Part shown: in pieces, positions 10,226 to 22,040 of the stretch | How the letters are laid out: the number at the start of each line of letters is the position of its first letter | How positions within the stretch are numbered: the first letter of the stretch is position 1 | Assembly: GCF_003086295.3 (NCBI RefSeq) | Contig: NC_092053.1 | Span: forward strand, 89,376,745-89,440,744 | DNA from: Arachis hypogaea | Taxonomy: Eukaryota; Streptophyta; Magnoliopsida; Fabales; Fabaceae | Reading direction: 5' to 3' | Length of the DNA stretch: 64,000 nucleotides | Translations under genes and position numbers: made by a program | The notes under the pieces: generated by a model | Databases searched by the model: none | What the model was told of the DNA's origin: nothing | What the model saw: only the letters and a program-made list of their open reading frames with translations

Positions 10226-11255
10226 TCGAGTATAGTTCTAGACCAACAAAGAGTTCTCACATACAAAAATTTAGGTTGTCACATGTACAAACCCCAAATA
10301 AGAATTAACCGGAGTATTTGGACTCCGGGTCATCTCCCTAGGAAACAATGGAATGCTCAATTATTGGCTATAAAGGGGTAAAGGGGGGTTTTTTGGTTCA
10401 TAAGAGGGCAAGAAAAGTAAATTAGGCAAGCAAGTAAAGAAAACAAGAAAAAGAACTCTTGGCTAACACTTAGGTAATTGAGATCACCGTCCTTGTCAAC
10501 AAACCAAATATTGATAATCATGAGAGGCCAACCTATTAGGTCTACTTCCAAAGTCTTAAGTACGTAACATCTACTCCTAAGCTTTGAAGTACGTCAAATA
10601 GGTTTGATCACATCAACCCTTAAGTCCCAACCTACCTAATAACTCAAATTTACCCAATTCCCTTAGCTTAGACCAAGAGTTGACAAAACTACTCAAAAAC
10701 TAAGGAGAACATTTCATCAAACACATAGAGTGCAATATAAATAAACATCATAAATTGCAAGACTAATAAAATCTACCAACTACTAATTGCGAGAAAAATA
10801 AATTTACAACTCAATTCATCAATAAAAAGAAACATCAACATCAAATTGCATTAAATGTAAACCAAATCTAACATGAGTTCAACATCACAAAAGAGTGCAA
10901 AATGAGAAATTAACATTACAAATAAGAGAATCAAGATGTAGAAATGAGAGATTATAGAAGAAACAAGATGAGATCAAGTAATTGAACATGGATCTAAGAC
11001 AATCTAACCTAATCCTAACCTAATTCTAGAGAGAATAGAGAGCTTCTCTCTCTAGAAAACTAACTAAAGGCTCATATTGGCTAAACTAATTGCTCCCCCT
11101 TTGCTTGGACTTCAATTCTGCATGAAATACACTCAGAAACAAGTTGGATTTGGACATGGGCAGCTCAGAAATCGCCCCTAGCATTTTGCCTTTAAGTGGG
11201 CCATGTGAGAGTATTGGCACGTGCGCGCCATGTGCGCGTGCGCGTCGATTGGCGT
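10226..11255 (-). repeat. LTR fragment L (D-like group), minus strand
   Basis: There is no gene here. In sense (minus) it resembles the LTRs of D: a GC-rich stretch (11216-11250), the hairpin TTCTAGAGAGA...TCTCTCTAGAA (11057-11024), an AT-rich part, then GGAGATGACCCGGAGTCCAA...GGTCTAGAACTATACT at the end. The true 5' part and LTR end are missing. I cannot assign a boundary with K better than about 11255. Confidence 0.55.
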
Positions 11256-11318
11256 TGTAAGTATAGCTCTCGCGCGATCTAGAATTTTCACAAATAAATT
11301 CGCGTTGTAAGTATAGCT
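11252..11318. repeat. 17-bp direct repeat at the L/K boundary
   Basis: GCGTTGTAAGTATAGCT occurs at 11252-11268 and again at 11302-11318. It marks or lies near the end of LTR piece K. It may be a remnant of an insertion or a duplicated LTR end. Confidence 0.5.
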
Positions 11319-12352
11319 TCTAGACCGACAAGAATTCCTTTCTTACAAAAGTTTTGTTGTCACAAGTAACAAAACCCGATAAAATTTTATAACCGAAGTA
11401 TTTAAACCTCGGGTCGTCTTCTCAAGGAATTGCAGGGAGGTATGATTTATTATTGGTTATGTAAAACAGTATATTTTTGGGTTTTTGGAAATAAGGGGCA
11501 AGTAATTTAAATGACAAGGAAAATAAATTAATAATTAATAAAATCTCTTGGTAAGGTATAAGAAATTGAAGTCCTATCCTAGTTATCATTATCAGGTGTG
11601 ATGCAAATTGGATTTTGCTCCCACTTTTAATTAACCCTTACTAAATAAAGGAAAGTCAAGTGGACAAATTAATTTGATCCTCAGGTCCTAGTCGACTCCT
11701 ATGGATAGACTAGAGTTATTGGAGTGCAAATTAACCAGCAAAGAATTCCAATTTCAATCAACAGCTGAGTTGATAACTCAAGTGTTATAAATTACTTAAC
11801 CAAATCCAAAAGGGGAAATTAAATCTAATTTGAATTGAAATCATTCATAAATAAATTAAAGCAAAATAAAATCTAAAATACCTCAAAATATATTAATTAA
11901 GAAAATCATAACATGAATGGTTCATAAGCCAAATTGAAAAGATAAATGACAATTAAAGTAATAGAATAAATAAAAGTAGAAAATAAATTAAAGGAATATT
12001 GAACCTGTGATTGAAGAGAAATAGCCTAATCATGATAGAAATCCTAAATCCTAATCCTAAGAGAGAGGAGAGAACCTCTCTCTCTAAAACTACATCTAAA
12101 ACCTAAAATTGTGTATATGAAAGCATGATTTATGAATGGATGGATTCTCCCACTTTATAGCCTCTAATCTGTGTTTTCTGGGCTGAAAACTCGGCCAAAA
12201 ATAGCCCAGAAATCGCCCCCAACGATTTTTGGTACGTACAGGTCATTGCAAAGTCACGCGGAAGCGTCGTCCACGCATTCGCGTGGATTGTATTTTTGCC
12301 AAGTCATGCGTCTGCGTGATCCACGCATTCATGTGGCCTGGCTTCGGGGTAG
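11256..12352 (-). repeat. LTR fragment K (D-like group), minus strand
   Basis: No gene. In sense it has CACGCGAATGCGTGG-like GC-rich palindromic pieces (12245-12345), then AT-rich sequence, then GACGACCCGAGG...TACTTCGGTTATAAA (about 11430-11390) and GTCTAGAAGCTATACTTACA, the same order as the D LTR. Element J begins at 12353. Confidence 0.55.
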
Positions 12353-14028
12353 TGGTATGCGAAATCATGATCATTCCATTCCTTGGTAACAGCGCTAAAA
12401 ACTCAATACACACGTTCATGATCTTATATCTGTTTCACAACTTCGTACAACTAACCAGCAAGTGCACTGGGTCGTCCAAGTAATAAACCTTACGTGAGTA
12501 AGGGTCGATCCCACGGAGATTGTTGGCTTGAAGCAAGCTATGATCACCTTGTAAATCTCAGTCAGGTGGATTAAATTGTATTAAGAAATTATAGTGGATG
12601 AAAATAAATAAAATATAAAATAGGATAGTGGTACTTATGTAATTCATTGGTGAGAATTTAAGATAAGCGTATAGAGATGCTTTCGTTCCTCTAATCTCTG
12701 CTTTCCTGCTGTCTTCATCCAATCAGTCTTACTCCTTTCCATGGCAAGCTTTATGTAGGGCATCACCGTTGTCAATGGCTACATCCCATCCTCCTGTGAA
12801 AATGGTCCAATGCGCTGTCACTATATGACTAATCATCTGTCAGTTCTCGATCATACTGGAATAGGATTTACTATCCTTTTGCGTCTGTCACTACGCCCAC
12901 CACTCGCGAGTTTGAAGCTCGTCACAGCCATCCCTTCCTAGATCCTACTCGGAATACCACAGACAAGGTTTAGACTTTTCGGATCTCAGGAATGGCCATC
13001 CATGGGTTCTAACTTATACCACGAAGACACTAATAACTCGGACTCGGCCCCTTGTATTAGATATTCAAGAGATATCCATTCAATCTAAGGTAGAACGGAA
13101 GTGGTTGTCAGGCACGCGTTCATAAGTTGAGAATGATGATGACTGTCACGATCATCACATCCATCATATTGAAGTGCGAATGAATATCTTAGAAGCGGAA
13201 TAAGTTGAATTGAATAGAAAAACAGTAGTACTTTGCATTAATCCTTGAGGAACAGCAGAGCTCCACACCTTAATCTATGGTGTGTAGAAACTCTACCGTT
13301 GAAAATACATAAGTGATAAGGTCCAGGCATGGCCGAATGGCCAGCCCCCAAAACATGATCAAAGGACCAAAAGATAATCCAAAGATGTAAATACAATAGT
13401 AAAAAGTCCTATTTATACTAGACTAGCTACTAGGGTTTACAGAAGTAAGTAATTGATGTAGAAATCCATTTTCGGGGTCCACTTGGTGTGTGCTTGGGCT
13501 GAGCATGAAGCTTTCACGTGGAGAGGTTATTCATGGAGTTGAACGCCAGTTTGTAACGTGTTTCTGGCATTGAACTCCACTTTGCAACTTGTTTCTGGCG
13601 CTGAACGCCAGACTGCAACATGGAACTGGCGTTCAACGCCAGTTTGCGTCATCTAAACTCAGTCAAGGTATAGACTATTATATATTGCTGGAAAGCCCTG
13701 GATGTCTACTTTCCAACGCAATTAGAAGCGCGCCATTTGGAGATCTGTAGCTGCAGAAAATACACTTTGAGTGCAGGGAGGTCAGAATCCAACAGCATCT
13801 GCAGTCCTTCTTCAACCTCTGAATCTGATTTTTGCTCAGGTCCCTCAATTTCAGCCAGAAAATACCTGAAACCACAGAAAAACACACAAACTCATAGTAA
13901 ATTCCAGAAATATGATTTTTAATTAAAAACTAATAAAAATATAATAAAAACTAATTAAATCATACTAAAAACATACTAAAAACATACTAAAAATAATGCC
14001 AAAAAGCGTATAAATTATCCGCTCATCA
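12353..14028 (-). repeat. LTR of element J (C family), minus strand
   Basis: The LTR is 1676 bp, TGATGAGCGGATAA (14028) to CATACCA (12353). It is clearly the same family as the C LTRs and has the same PBS-like remnant near its end (GCGCTGTTACCAAGG). TATA-like box at 13410-13417. Because the hairpin/PPT-like module and 3' UTR follow on the high-coordinate side, this is a 3' LTR. The ORFs across it are spurious. Confidence 0.85.
13533..13642 (-). repeat. 31-bp-register palindrome array in the J LTR (4 units)
   Basis: Units start at 13533, 13564, 13595 and 13626, each exactly 31 bp apart. The array is about 115 bp upstream of the TATA-like box in sense. Confidence 0.85.
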
Positions 14029-14065
14029 CAACACCAAACTTAAATTGTTGCTTGTCCCCAAGCAA
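14029..14065 (-). promoter_or_regulatory. Hairpin plus PPT-like module of element J
   Basis: In sense: TTGCTTG-GGGA-CAAGCAA (14065-14048, perfect 7 bp), then TTTAAGTTTGGTGTTG up to the LTR start. Confidence 0.65.
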
Positions 14066-14303
14066 GTGAAAATCAAATAGGATAAAAAGAAGATATTATA
14101 CTATAAATTCCAAAATATCAATGAATCTTAGCTCCAATCAGATGAGCGGGACTTGTAGCTTTTTGCCTCTTGAATAGTTTTGGCATCTCACTTTATCCAT
14201 TGAAGTTCAGAATGATTGGCATCTATAGGAACTTAGAATTCAGATAGTGTTATTGATTCTCCTAGTTCAGTATGTTGATTCTTGAACACAGCTACTTTAT
14301 GAG
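14066..14303 (-). other. Truncated 3' UTR of element J
   Basis: Matches 1991-2240 of element C closely (for example TTGATTCTTGAACACAGCTA on the plus strand). It stops at about 14303, where LTR sequence of element I begins. The rest of J is missing. Confidence 0.7.
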
Positions 14304-14404
14304 AGGGTCAGGTTGGACAGCTTTAGCAGTTCCTTCAGTTTCTTGTATTCCTTCCACTTTTGCATGCTTCCTTTCCATCCTCTAAGCCATCCCTGCTCTG
14401 TAAT
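14304..14404 (-). repeat. Element I LTR, distal piece left of G
   Basis: In sense it continues the LTR piece at 27299-27512 across the G insertion, and matches the D LTR in the stretch around GGAAGCATGCAAAAG...CTGTCCAACCTGACC. The last five bases GTAAT (14400-14404) are the target duplication of G. Confidence 0.65.
14400..14404. repeat. Target site duplication of element G, left copy (GTAAT)
   Basis: Directly precedes the LTR start TGATGACAAG at 14405; repeated at 27294-27298 directly after the last LTR base. Confidence 0.85.
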
Positions 14405-14849
14405 TGATGACAAGTCATCTTAGCCTAGTTTCACTAGTCTTTTTCTTTAGTTTTCAATTGAATTATGCACTTTCTTGAGCCATAAGCAAGCCAATTGGGT
14501 AGATTTTCATGTTTCCTTTGATTTAATCAACCATGTATGAATTAATGTAATTTCATGAAGTTTTATGCTATAATTGTCACATATTATGAAAGAATGAATA
14601 TCTCATGATTTTGAGCATAGCTTTGATGTGTTTGGTTGGTTAATGATAGGTGAAGAAAGCTTGGAGAAAGGTTGAAGCAAGAAGGAATGGTTAGGAGGAA
14701 GAGAGGACAAAAAGTTAGAGCAAAAGTTTGCTTCAAACTTTAGCTCAAACTTTTGGATTAATTGAAAATGAACCAGGAAGCAAAAAGCTGGACCAAAATT
14801 TAGCCTCAAACTTTTGTGCAAACTTTTGGGCAAAAAGTTGGAGCAAAAG
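14405..14849 (+). repeat. 5' LTR of G, first part
   Basis: Starts TGATGACAAGTCATC and matches 25427-25871 of the 3' LTR. The plus-strand array of AAAAGTT/AACTTTT palindromic pieces begins at about 14713 and is cut by F at 14849. Confidence 0.9.
14845..14849. repeat. Target site duplication of F, left copy (AAAAG)
   Basis: Precedes the F terminus TGATGAGATATTT at 14850; repeated at 22036-22040. Removing one copy and F restores the G LTR exactly as seen at 25427-27293. Confidence 0.85.
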
Positions 14850-16934
14850 TGATGAGATATTTTTGGAAAAACGAATTTCTCCAAAACACCCAAATCTAAC
14901 CGGCAAGTGCACCGGGTCGCATCAAGTAATAAAAACTCACGGGAGTGAGGTCGATCCTACAGAGATTGATGGATCAAGCAATTTTAGTGGGTGATTAGTT
15001 TAGTCAAGCTGACATTTAGTGAATTGTGTGAAATGTAGCCAACAGAAAGTAAATTGCAATGAATCTTAAAGATGCAGAAAGTAAAATAGCTGAAACTTAA
15101 ATTGCAAGAAAAGTAAATTGCATGAAAAGTAAAGGGGCTGGGGTGTTGGAAATTAAAAAGAGCAATAGATCACGCAACTGGAAATTTAAATTGCAGGAAG
15201 AATAAAGGAAATTGGATGCTGGGAATCAAAACAGAATTGAAATTTTGAAGTGCAGTGAATTAAAAGCAGCAAGAAAAACAAAGAGAAATCTCAGAGGGAG
15301 AATGAAACAGAACACCTTCAATTCTCCACCCAAGATTCAAAACAAAGAAAATTAAAGAGAGAGCTCTCAAATTCTAGTGCTCCCTAGTGGAGCCAGCCTC
15401 CTCACAAATATGAAAATGATGCCTTATATAGGCTTTACAAAATGGAAATGAAAATGAAATTAAAAACAAATTACAATTAAATGAAATTCCTATTTTATCT
15501 ATTTCTTGTGCCTTTGAGTGATGATCATTTGGGCCCTTGCTCTTGATGGAATTGGGTTGATAAAGGCCTTGGTTGATTGCTCTTGGAGTTTGAAGAGGAA
15601 CCGAATTGAACCGGGTTGAGTTTGCAAAAGTTGGACCAAAAGTTGGAGCTAAAGTTAGGGGTCTAACTTTGGCTCCAACTTTTCATAGCAGCCCACAAAA
15701 CTTGCTGGTATGAACGTTGGTGCCAACGTTAGGGGTCTAACTTTGACCCTAACGTTGGCCTCCCTTATGCACATTTATGGCGCCAACTTTGTCCTCTTTT
15801 CATGTTGCCAATTTTATTCCCAATATAGACTATCATATATGGTTAGAAAGCTCTGAATGTCAGCTTTCTAACCCACTTGGAATCACTTCAATTGGACATC
15901 TACAACTCAAGTTATGATCATTTGAAGAGGGCATGGTCGCTGGCTTTGGTGTGCAGCGTTTGAGGTAACGTTTGCCTCAAACGTATTGTCCACCCCATAC
16001 TATTGTACATTTTTGGAAAGCCCTGGATGTCTACTTTCCAATGCCGTTGGGAGCACATTATTTGGAGCTCTACAGCTCGAGTTATACTCCGTTGAAGGTG
16101 CAGAGGTCAGTTGGCCTCACTGCAGGTTGCCACCATGTTCGTTTATGCACATTGCGGGGCAGTTTTCTCCCTCAATTTTAGTGTCCACCATGCAGTGCCA
16201 TATATGCTTGGAAAGATCTTGATTCCTACTTTCCAATGCTTCTTGAATCACCTCATTTGGAGCTCTGTAGCTCAAGTTATTCTTGTTGGAAGTATACCCC
16301 TTCAAGCTGTTGTGGTGTTTGGCGCCAACGTTAGCCTCAAAGTTAGGGGGCTAACGTTGGCGCAAACTTTTGCTCCTCCCCTTGTGAATTTCATGTGCCA
16401 ACGTTAGCCACCAAGTTAGGGGGCTAACGTTGGCGCAAACTTTTGGTGCCCAGGGAGGTTCTCTTCATGCCAACGTTAGCCTCAAAGTTAGGGGGCTAAC
16501 GTTGGCGCAAACTTTTGGTGCCCAGGGGTGAATTTCATGTGCCAACGTTAGCCTCCAAGTTAGGGGTCTAACTTTGAGGCTAACTTTTCACCCAAAAGAT
16601 TTTGCTTCCTGGTTCAACTTATTCCATTGTCCTCTCTTTACTCCTAGCCATTCCTTCTTGCTTCACCCTTTCTCCAAGCCTTCTTCACCTATCATTAATC
16701 AACCAAACACATCAAAGCTATGCTCAAAATCATGAGATATTCATTCTTTCATAATATGTGACAATTTTAGCATAAAACCTCATGAAATAGCATGAATTCA
16801 TACATGGTTGATTAAATCAAAGGAAGCATGAAAATCTACCCACTTGGCTTGCTTATGGCTCAAGAAAGTGCATAAAACCTATTGAAAACAAAGGAAAAAG
16901 GCATAGAAAAACATGACATGATGACATGTCATCA
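14850..16934 (-). repeat. 3' LTR of element F
   Basis: The LTR is 2085 bp, TGATGACATGTCATC (16934) to ATCTCATCA (14850). It lacks 32 bp present in the other LTR at about 20157-20188, between AGTAAAA direct repeats, which suggests slippage. TATA-like TATATAA at 15430-15424 (minus). The ORFs in it (15972-16407) occur again in the other LTR only because the LTRs are identical; they overlap a palindrome array and are not genes. Confidence 0.9.
16322..16595 (-). repeat. About 72-bp-register inverted-repeat array in the F 3' LTR
   Basis: Four units start near 16324, 16397, 16469 and 16541. The first is a hairpin with 15-bp perfect arms, GCGCCAACGTTAGCC and its complement, around a 12-nt centre. 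Others have slightly shorter arms. The same array is at about 21423-21690. It lies in U3, upstream of the TATA-like box in sense. Confidence 0.85.
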
Positions 16935-16971
16935 CAACACCAAACTTAAACCTTGCTTGTCCCCAAGCAAG
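16935..16971 (-). promoter_or_regulatory. Hairpin plus PPT-like module before the F 3' LTR
   Basis: In sense: CTTGCTTG-GGGA-CAAGCAAG (16971-16952, perfect 8 bp), then TTTAAGTTTGGTGTTG up to the LTR start. Confidence 0.7.
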
Positions 16972-18680
16972 AAAAGAATCATGCAATAAAGATTGACAAT
17001 CCAAGGTAAGAAGAATATCAACTCAATGTTCATGGTAAGCTAGTTTTCTAAGCATGCTACAATCACAAAAGAAATGTAAATGATTGATGCTTCCATCTAG
17101 CTCAATTTATGAAATCTTTCTTTTATATTTCTTCCTTGAAACAAGCTTTTGATTTTTTTATTTAGCTTCTCCTTTTGGGTGCTTTGCCCCATGAGTTGAT
17201 AACAAAGCTACAACTTCTAAATGCTTTGTTTTCAAGTATTACCACTTGATACATAAGCACCACAAGCATTTGATTAGAGGACTTCATTAAGCTCATTTTT
17301 CTTTTCTTTTCTTAACTCTCTAATCATTGATGCTCAGAGCCTTGAGCTTTGAGGGAGTGCTTTTGCACTTTGAGCCTAGCCTTGACTTCTAAGTGTTTTG
17401 TTTTCAAGCATTTGGCTTGATACATAAACACCACAAGCACTTAACAAATAAATTGCCATTGGTACTCAGAGCCTTCAGCTTTCTCATTCTTTCCCTTTTT
17501 CTTTTCTTGCTTTATTTTGCATTTGCTTTCAAGGTTTTCATGCTTTTAAAAGATTTCACAAAACGTGCTAGATGAAAACTTCAATTAAATAAAATCTAAT
17601 GCAATTAAGCAACAATCAAACATACTAGCTTCCCAATACTTTTATGCACATGCTAAAATATTCTTTAATGCCTTGTTTGTTTATGATCATGATACTTTGT
17701 TGCTTTTAAATTCACAAAACTCAAGTTGGTAATCATAATGACATAGCACCATGTTGCAATTTAGAAATCAAACTATGCCTTTTCATACACACATGCATAC
17801 AGAGAAGGTACAGACAATCATGCAGTTTATGGTGCTTGAAACAAATGAGAGGAAAAGGAACTTTACAACCTTGTAGTTCATCTTCTCTATTGTTGTCATT
17901 TTCCTCCCATTCTCTTCCTTTCCATACCAAACTCAGAATGCTCGTTCATCCTCAAGCAACTATTAGAACCGTGGCTATGGGGCTAAGATGGATCATGAAT
18001 GTCTTACACAAGGAATGTTAGTAGTACATGTGTTTCAAGCAAGCAAAATTAAAGATAATAATCAAGGCACAAGAGACAGAGACATTGTGATTGCATACTT
18101 AAGAAGGTGAGCATAATACTTTGCATAGAAGATAAGTGGCACACCGAACTTAGTGTGACACTTTCACTTGGAATTAATGCAAGTATCTTGTAAGAATTGG
18201 AACTAAATTTTGTTGCATAGCAACACCAAACTTAGAATGCAACCATATGTCAATTTATTTGAACTAAAACTAAACAAAAGAAACTGTTATATGTTAAATA
18301 CAATCACCAAATGAAGAGTCTGTTATGAATAAGGATGTCTTGGTGATGTATTAACAAAAACAGTTAATGAAGGAAAGCATTAAAAACAAGTAAATAAATG
18401 AAACAAAGAGAAAACAAAAATTATCCAACTAAGAAGAAAAATAACACTGTAAAAGGCAATATGATTATACAGACAAGTGATGTTGCTGGATTGATTTGCA
18501 TAGAAAAATAGGTGGCACACCAAACTTAGAATCTTGGTGTGTCACTTTCATGTAAAATTGATGCAATCATCCATGAAGATGGAAAACAGTTTGTTGCAGG
18601 GCAACACCAAACTTATAATGTGATCATATGCCAATTTATTGAAATTTAAACAAAGCAAGGAGAAGAAATGTACCTACTGT
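16972..18680 (-). other. 3' non-coding region of element F
   Basis: About 1.7 kb without a convincing ORF. It has sense copies of AAGTTTGGTGTT (near 18145, 18222, 18516 and 18603) in a regular setting, two AGGCTCTGAGCATCAAT-type blocks (about 17330 and 17460), and a second hairpin/PPT-like module at 17923-17958. A sense block near 17400-17240 with AAGTGCTTGTGGTGTTTATG recurs in E and C. Confidence 0.6.
17923..17958 (-). promoter_or_regulatory. Internal hairpin plus PPT-like module, element F
   Basis: In sense: TGCTTG...CGAGCA (17958-17939, six pairs with one G-U, loop AGGATGAA) then TGAGTTTGGTATGG. It is weaker than the other copies because the loop is eight bases instead of four. Confidence 0.45.
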
Positions 18681-19736
18681 CTACCTGTTCTTTACTTTCT
18701 TCCTCTTCTTCCAATTTGTTAAGAGAAATGACTTCAAAGAAGGAGAAGTTTCAGCTACTATCCCTTGCCTTGGCTTTTCCTCAGCAAGCTTCCTTTTGCA
18801 AATGGCTTGATTGATCTTGCTTACTGGATTAGGGACAGGATTGGTGCTTTTGTTAGTTGCCTTCACTTCTTTGAATCCAAGTCTTGGTTGCTGTGTGATT
18901 ATTGGAGTTTTGCATTCATCCAGAGCTTTTTGTATTTGTGGTTCTATGAACTCCTCCTTTATGTACTTCTCTGCCTCACTTGAGTTTGGAATGACTTCTT
19001 CACTTCCTTGCTCCTCCACTTCCTCTTTTACACCCAACATTTGTTTTAATAGCTCTATCATGGGTGAGGTTTGTGAAAGTTGTGAGTCTTCATGTTCTCT
19101 TGTCATCTCAAGTGCAGTTTCAGGTTCAACCACCTCATTCTTCATTGAAAGTTCACTTGATGCAGTGGCCTCCTTATCTTGCTCTTCCACTTTATCCTTC
19201 ACATCCATCAATTGGTCTTCATTTTCCTTGCTTAGTAGTTCTAAGCGTTTATCTGTGTCCTCCAATTGCTTATCTGTCTCCTGAGAAAGGATTTCTAGTT
19301 CCCTCCGGGATTGTTGATATTCCTCCGCCATTCTGTTGAACCTAGACTCAAATTCTGAAAACCATGAGTGGTTCATGGAAGTTTGTGTTGAGGCATATTT
19401 AGGTGATGAAGAATTTTCAAATGTAGAAGTGGGAGGTGAGGTTGGACAATCTCTCATGTGAGTTGACTGCTCAGAATTTGCAGTTTCTTAGTAATACTCC
19501 CAGCCACCATTGGAATAATGACTTGAATCATTTTGTGGTGGAGGGAAATATCCAATATGATTTTCTTTCTCATCTTGTGGTTCTGAAGCATGGATCCATG
19601 GATTGGAGAGCCCAGAATTTGAAGTTTCTTGGTGATATTCCCATCCATCATTAGAAATTGGTGATGGTGGGTGATATCCCATAGAATTTGTTTGATCATA
19701 AGATGAGTTGAACTCCATTTGAGTTTTGTAAAACAC
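18681..19736 (-). pseudogene. Element F protein: aromatic/Pro-rich head and acidic coiled coil, one stop
   Basis: One minus-strand frame of 352 codons from ATG 19736 (or 19718, MEFNSSYDQTN) to 18681, broken only by TAA at 19488-19490. I do not recognise it. The head has two repeats of GY.PP...GWEY.QET.NS; the stop falls where the first repeat has Gln (CAA to TAA). Then comes a region starting MRDCPTSPPTST (19457), a heptad-like coiled coil (about codons 120-190: RMAEEYQQSRRELEIL, QLEDTDKRLELLSKENEDQL), an acidic part and a basic tail ending NWKKRKKVKNR. It has no zinc knuckle, protease or RT motif. As the only ORF of a recently active element it may be an RNA- or particle-binding protein, but that is a guess. 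The stop implies the last copy either did not need it or used another start. Confidence 0.6.
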
Positions 19737-19894
19737 ACAACCAAGGAAAATTGAAATTACTCATATCAGAGATGAGAATTTCTTAGTGAGGCAAAAACTC
19801 AAACACCTTGGTTTCACTTTGAAACAGTAAACAAAAATAAAGAAAATGCTTGATCTAGACTTCTCACCCACATAATCATTGTTGATCTAATCAA

Positions 19895-19912
19895 TCCCCG
19901 GCAACGGTGCCA
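19895..19912 (-). promoter_or_regulatory. Primer-binding site of element F (one mismatch)
   Basis: TGGCACCGTTGCCGGGGA on the minus strand; one change (G to A) from the tRNA-Asp complement seen in the other elements. Six bases (AGTTTT) separate it from the LTR. Confidence 0.85.
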
Positions 19913-19918
19913 AAAACT

Positions 19919-22035
19919 TGATGAGATATTTTTGGAAAAACGAATTTCTCCAAAACACCCAAATCTAACCGGCAAGTGCACCGGGTCGCATCAAGTAATA
20001 AAAACTCACGGGAGTGACGTCGATCCCACAGGGATTGATGGATCAAGCAATTTTAGTGGGTGATTAGTTTAGTCAAGCTGACATTTAGTGAATTGTGTGA
20101 AATGTAGCCAACAGAAAGTAAATTGCAATGAATCTTAAAGATGCAGAAAGTAAAATTGCAAGTAAGTTAAAGAACAAGAAAGTAAAATAGCTGAAACTTA
20201 AATTGCAAGAAAAGTAAATTGCATGAAAAGTAAAGGGGCTGGGGTGTTGGAAATTAAAAAGAGCAATAGATCACGCAACTGGAAATTTAAATTGCAGGAA
20301 GAATAAAGGAAATTGGATGCTGGGAATCAAAACAGAATTGAAATTTTGAAGTGCAGTGAATTAAAAGCAGCAAGAAAAACAAAGAGAAATCTCAGAGGGA
20401 GAATGAAACAGAACACCTTCAATTCTCCACCCAAGATTCAAAACAAAGAAAATTAAAGAGAGAGCTCTCAAATTCTAGTGCTCCCTAGTGGAGCCAGCCT
20501 CCTCACAAATATGAAAATGATGCCTTATATAGGCTTTACAAAATGGAAATGAAAATGAAATTAAAAACAAATTACAATTAAATGAAATTCCTATTTTATC
20601 TATTTCTTGTGCCTTTGAGTGATGATCATTTGGGCCCTTGCTCTTGATGGAATTGGGTTGATAAAGGCCTTGGTTGATTGCTCTTGGAGTTTGAAGAGGA
20701 ACCGAATTGAACCGGGTTGAGTTTGCAAAAGTTGGACCAAAAGTTGGAGCTAAAGTTAGGGGTCTAACTTTGGCTCCAACTTTTCATAGCAGCCCACAAA
20801 ACTTGCTGGTATGAACGTTGGTGCCAACGTTAGGGGTCTAACTTTGACCCTAACGTTGGCCTCCCTTATGCACATTTATGGCGCCAACTTTGTCCTCTTT
20901 TCATGTTGCCAATTTTATTCCCAATATAGACTATCATATATGGTTGGAAAGCTCTGAATGTCAGCTTTCTAACCCACTTGGAATCACTTCAATTGGACAT
21001 CTACAACTCAAGTTATGATCATTTGAAGAGGGCATGGTCGCTGGCTTTGGTGTGCAGCGTTTGAGGTAACGTTTGCCTCAAACGTATTGTCCACCCCATA
21101 CTATTGTACATTTTTGGAAAGCCCTGGATGTCTACTTTCCAATGCCGTTGGGAGCACATTATTTGGAGCTCTACAGCTCGAGTTATACTCCGTTGAAGGT
21201 GCAGAGGTCAGTTGGCCTCACTGCAGGTTGCCACCAGGTTCGTTTATGCACATTGCGGGGCAGTTTTCTCCCTCAATTTTAGTGTCCACCATGCAGTGCC
21301 GTATATGCTTGGAATGATCTTGATTCCTACTTTCCAATGCTTCTTGAATCACCTCATTTGGAGCTCTGTAGCTCAAGTTATTCTTGTTGGAAGTATACCC
21401 CTTCAAGCTGTTGTGGTGTGTGGCGCCAACGTTAGCCTCAAAGTTAGGGGGCTAACGTTGGCGCAAACTTTTGCTCCTCCCCTTGTGAATTTCATGTGCC
21501 AACGTTAGCCACCAAGTTAGGGGGCTAACGTTGGCGCAAACGTTTGGTGCCCAGGGAGGTTCTCTTCATGCCAACGTTAGCCTCAAAGTTAGGGGGCTAA
21601 CGTTGGCGCAAACTTTTGGTGCCCAGGGGTGAATTTCATGTGCCAACGTTAGCCTCCAAGTTAGGGGTCTAACTTTGAGGCTAACTTTTCACCCAAAAGA
21701 TTTTGCTTCCTGGTTCAACTTATTCCATTGTCCTCTCTTTACTCCTAGCCATTCCTTCTTGCTTCACCCTTTCTCCAAGCCTTCTTCACCTATCATTAAT
21801 CAACCAAACACATCAAAGCTATGCTCAAAATCATGAGATATTCATTCTTTCATAATATGTGACAATTTTAGTATAAAACCTCATGAAATAGCATGAATTC
21901 ATACATGGTTGATTAAATCAAAGGAAGCATGAAAATCTACCCACTTGGCTTGCTTATGGCTCAAGAAAGTGCATAAAACCTATTGAAAACAAAGGAAAAA
22001 GGCATAGCAAAACATGACTTGATGACATGTCATCA
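19919..22035 (-). repeat. 5' LTR of element F
   Basis: The LTR is 2117 bp, nearly identical to 14850-16934. TATA-like box at 20531-20525; U3 array at about 21423-21690. Confidence 0.9.
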
Positions 22036-22040
22036 AAAAG
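22036..22040. repeat. Target site duplication of F, right copy (AAAAG)
   Basis: Matches 14845-14849. Confidence 0.85.

Larger units (their letters stand above)
14850..22035 (-). mobile_element. Element F: young non-autonomous LTR retrotransposon in the G 5' LTR
   Basis: The element is 7.19 kb on the minus strand with near-identical LTRs (about a dozen substitutions by eye over 2.1 kb, plus a 32-bp indel), flanked by AAAAG. The 2.98-kb internal region carries one long reading frame (19736-18681) with no likeness to gag or pol, a PBS with one mismatch, and the hairpin/PPT-like module twice. Its LTR is related to that of G. It is the youngest pair of LTRs I can compare here, and must be younger than G. 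Confidence 0.9.

Noticed and set aside
15972..16407. Plus-strand ORFs repeated at 21073-21508
   Set aside because: Repeated only because the two F LTRs are nearly identical; they cover the antisense of a palindrome array.
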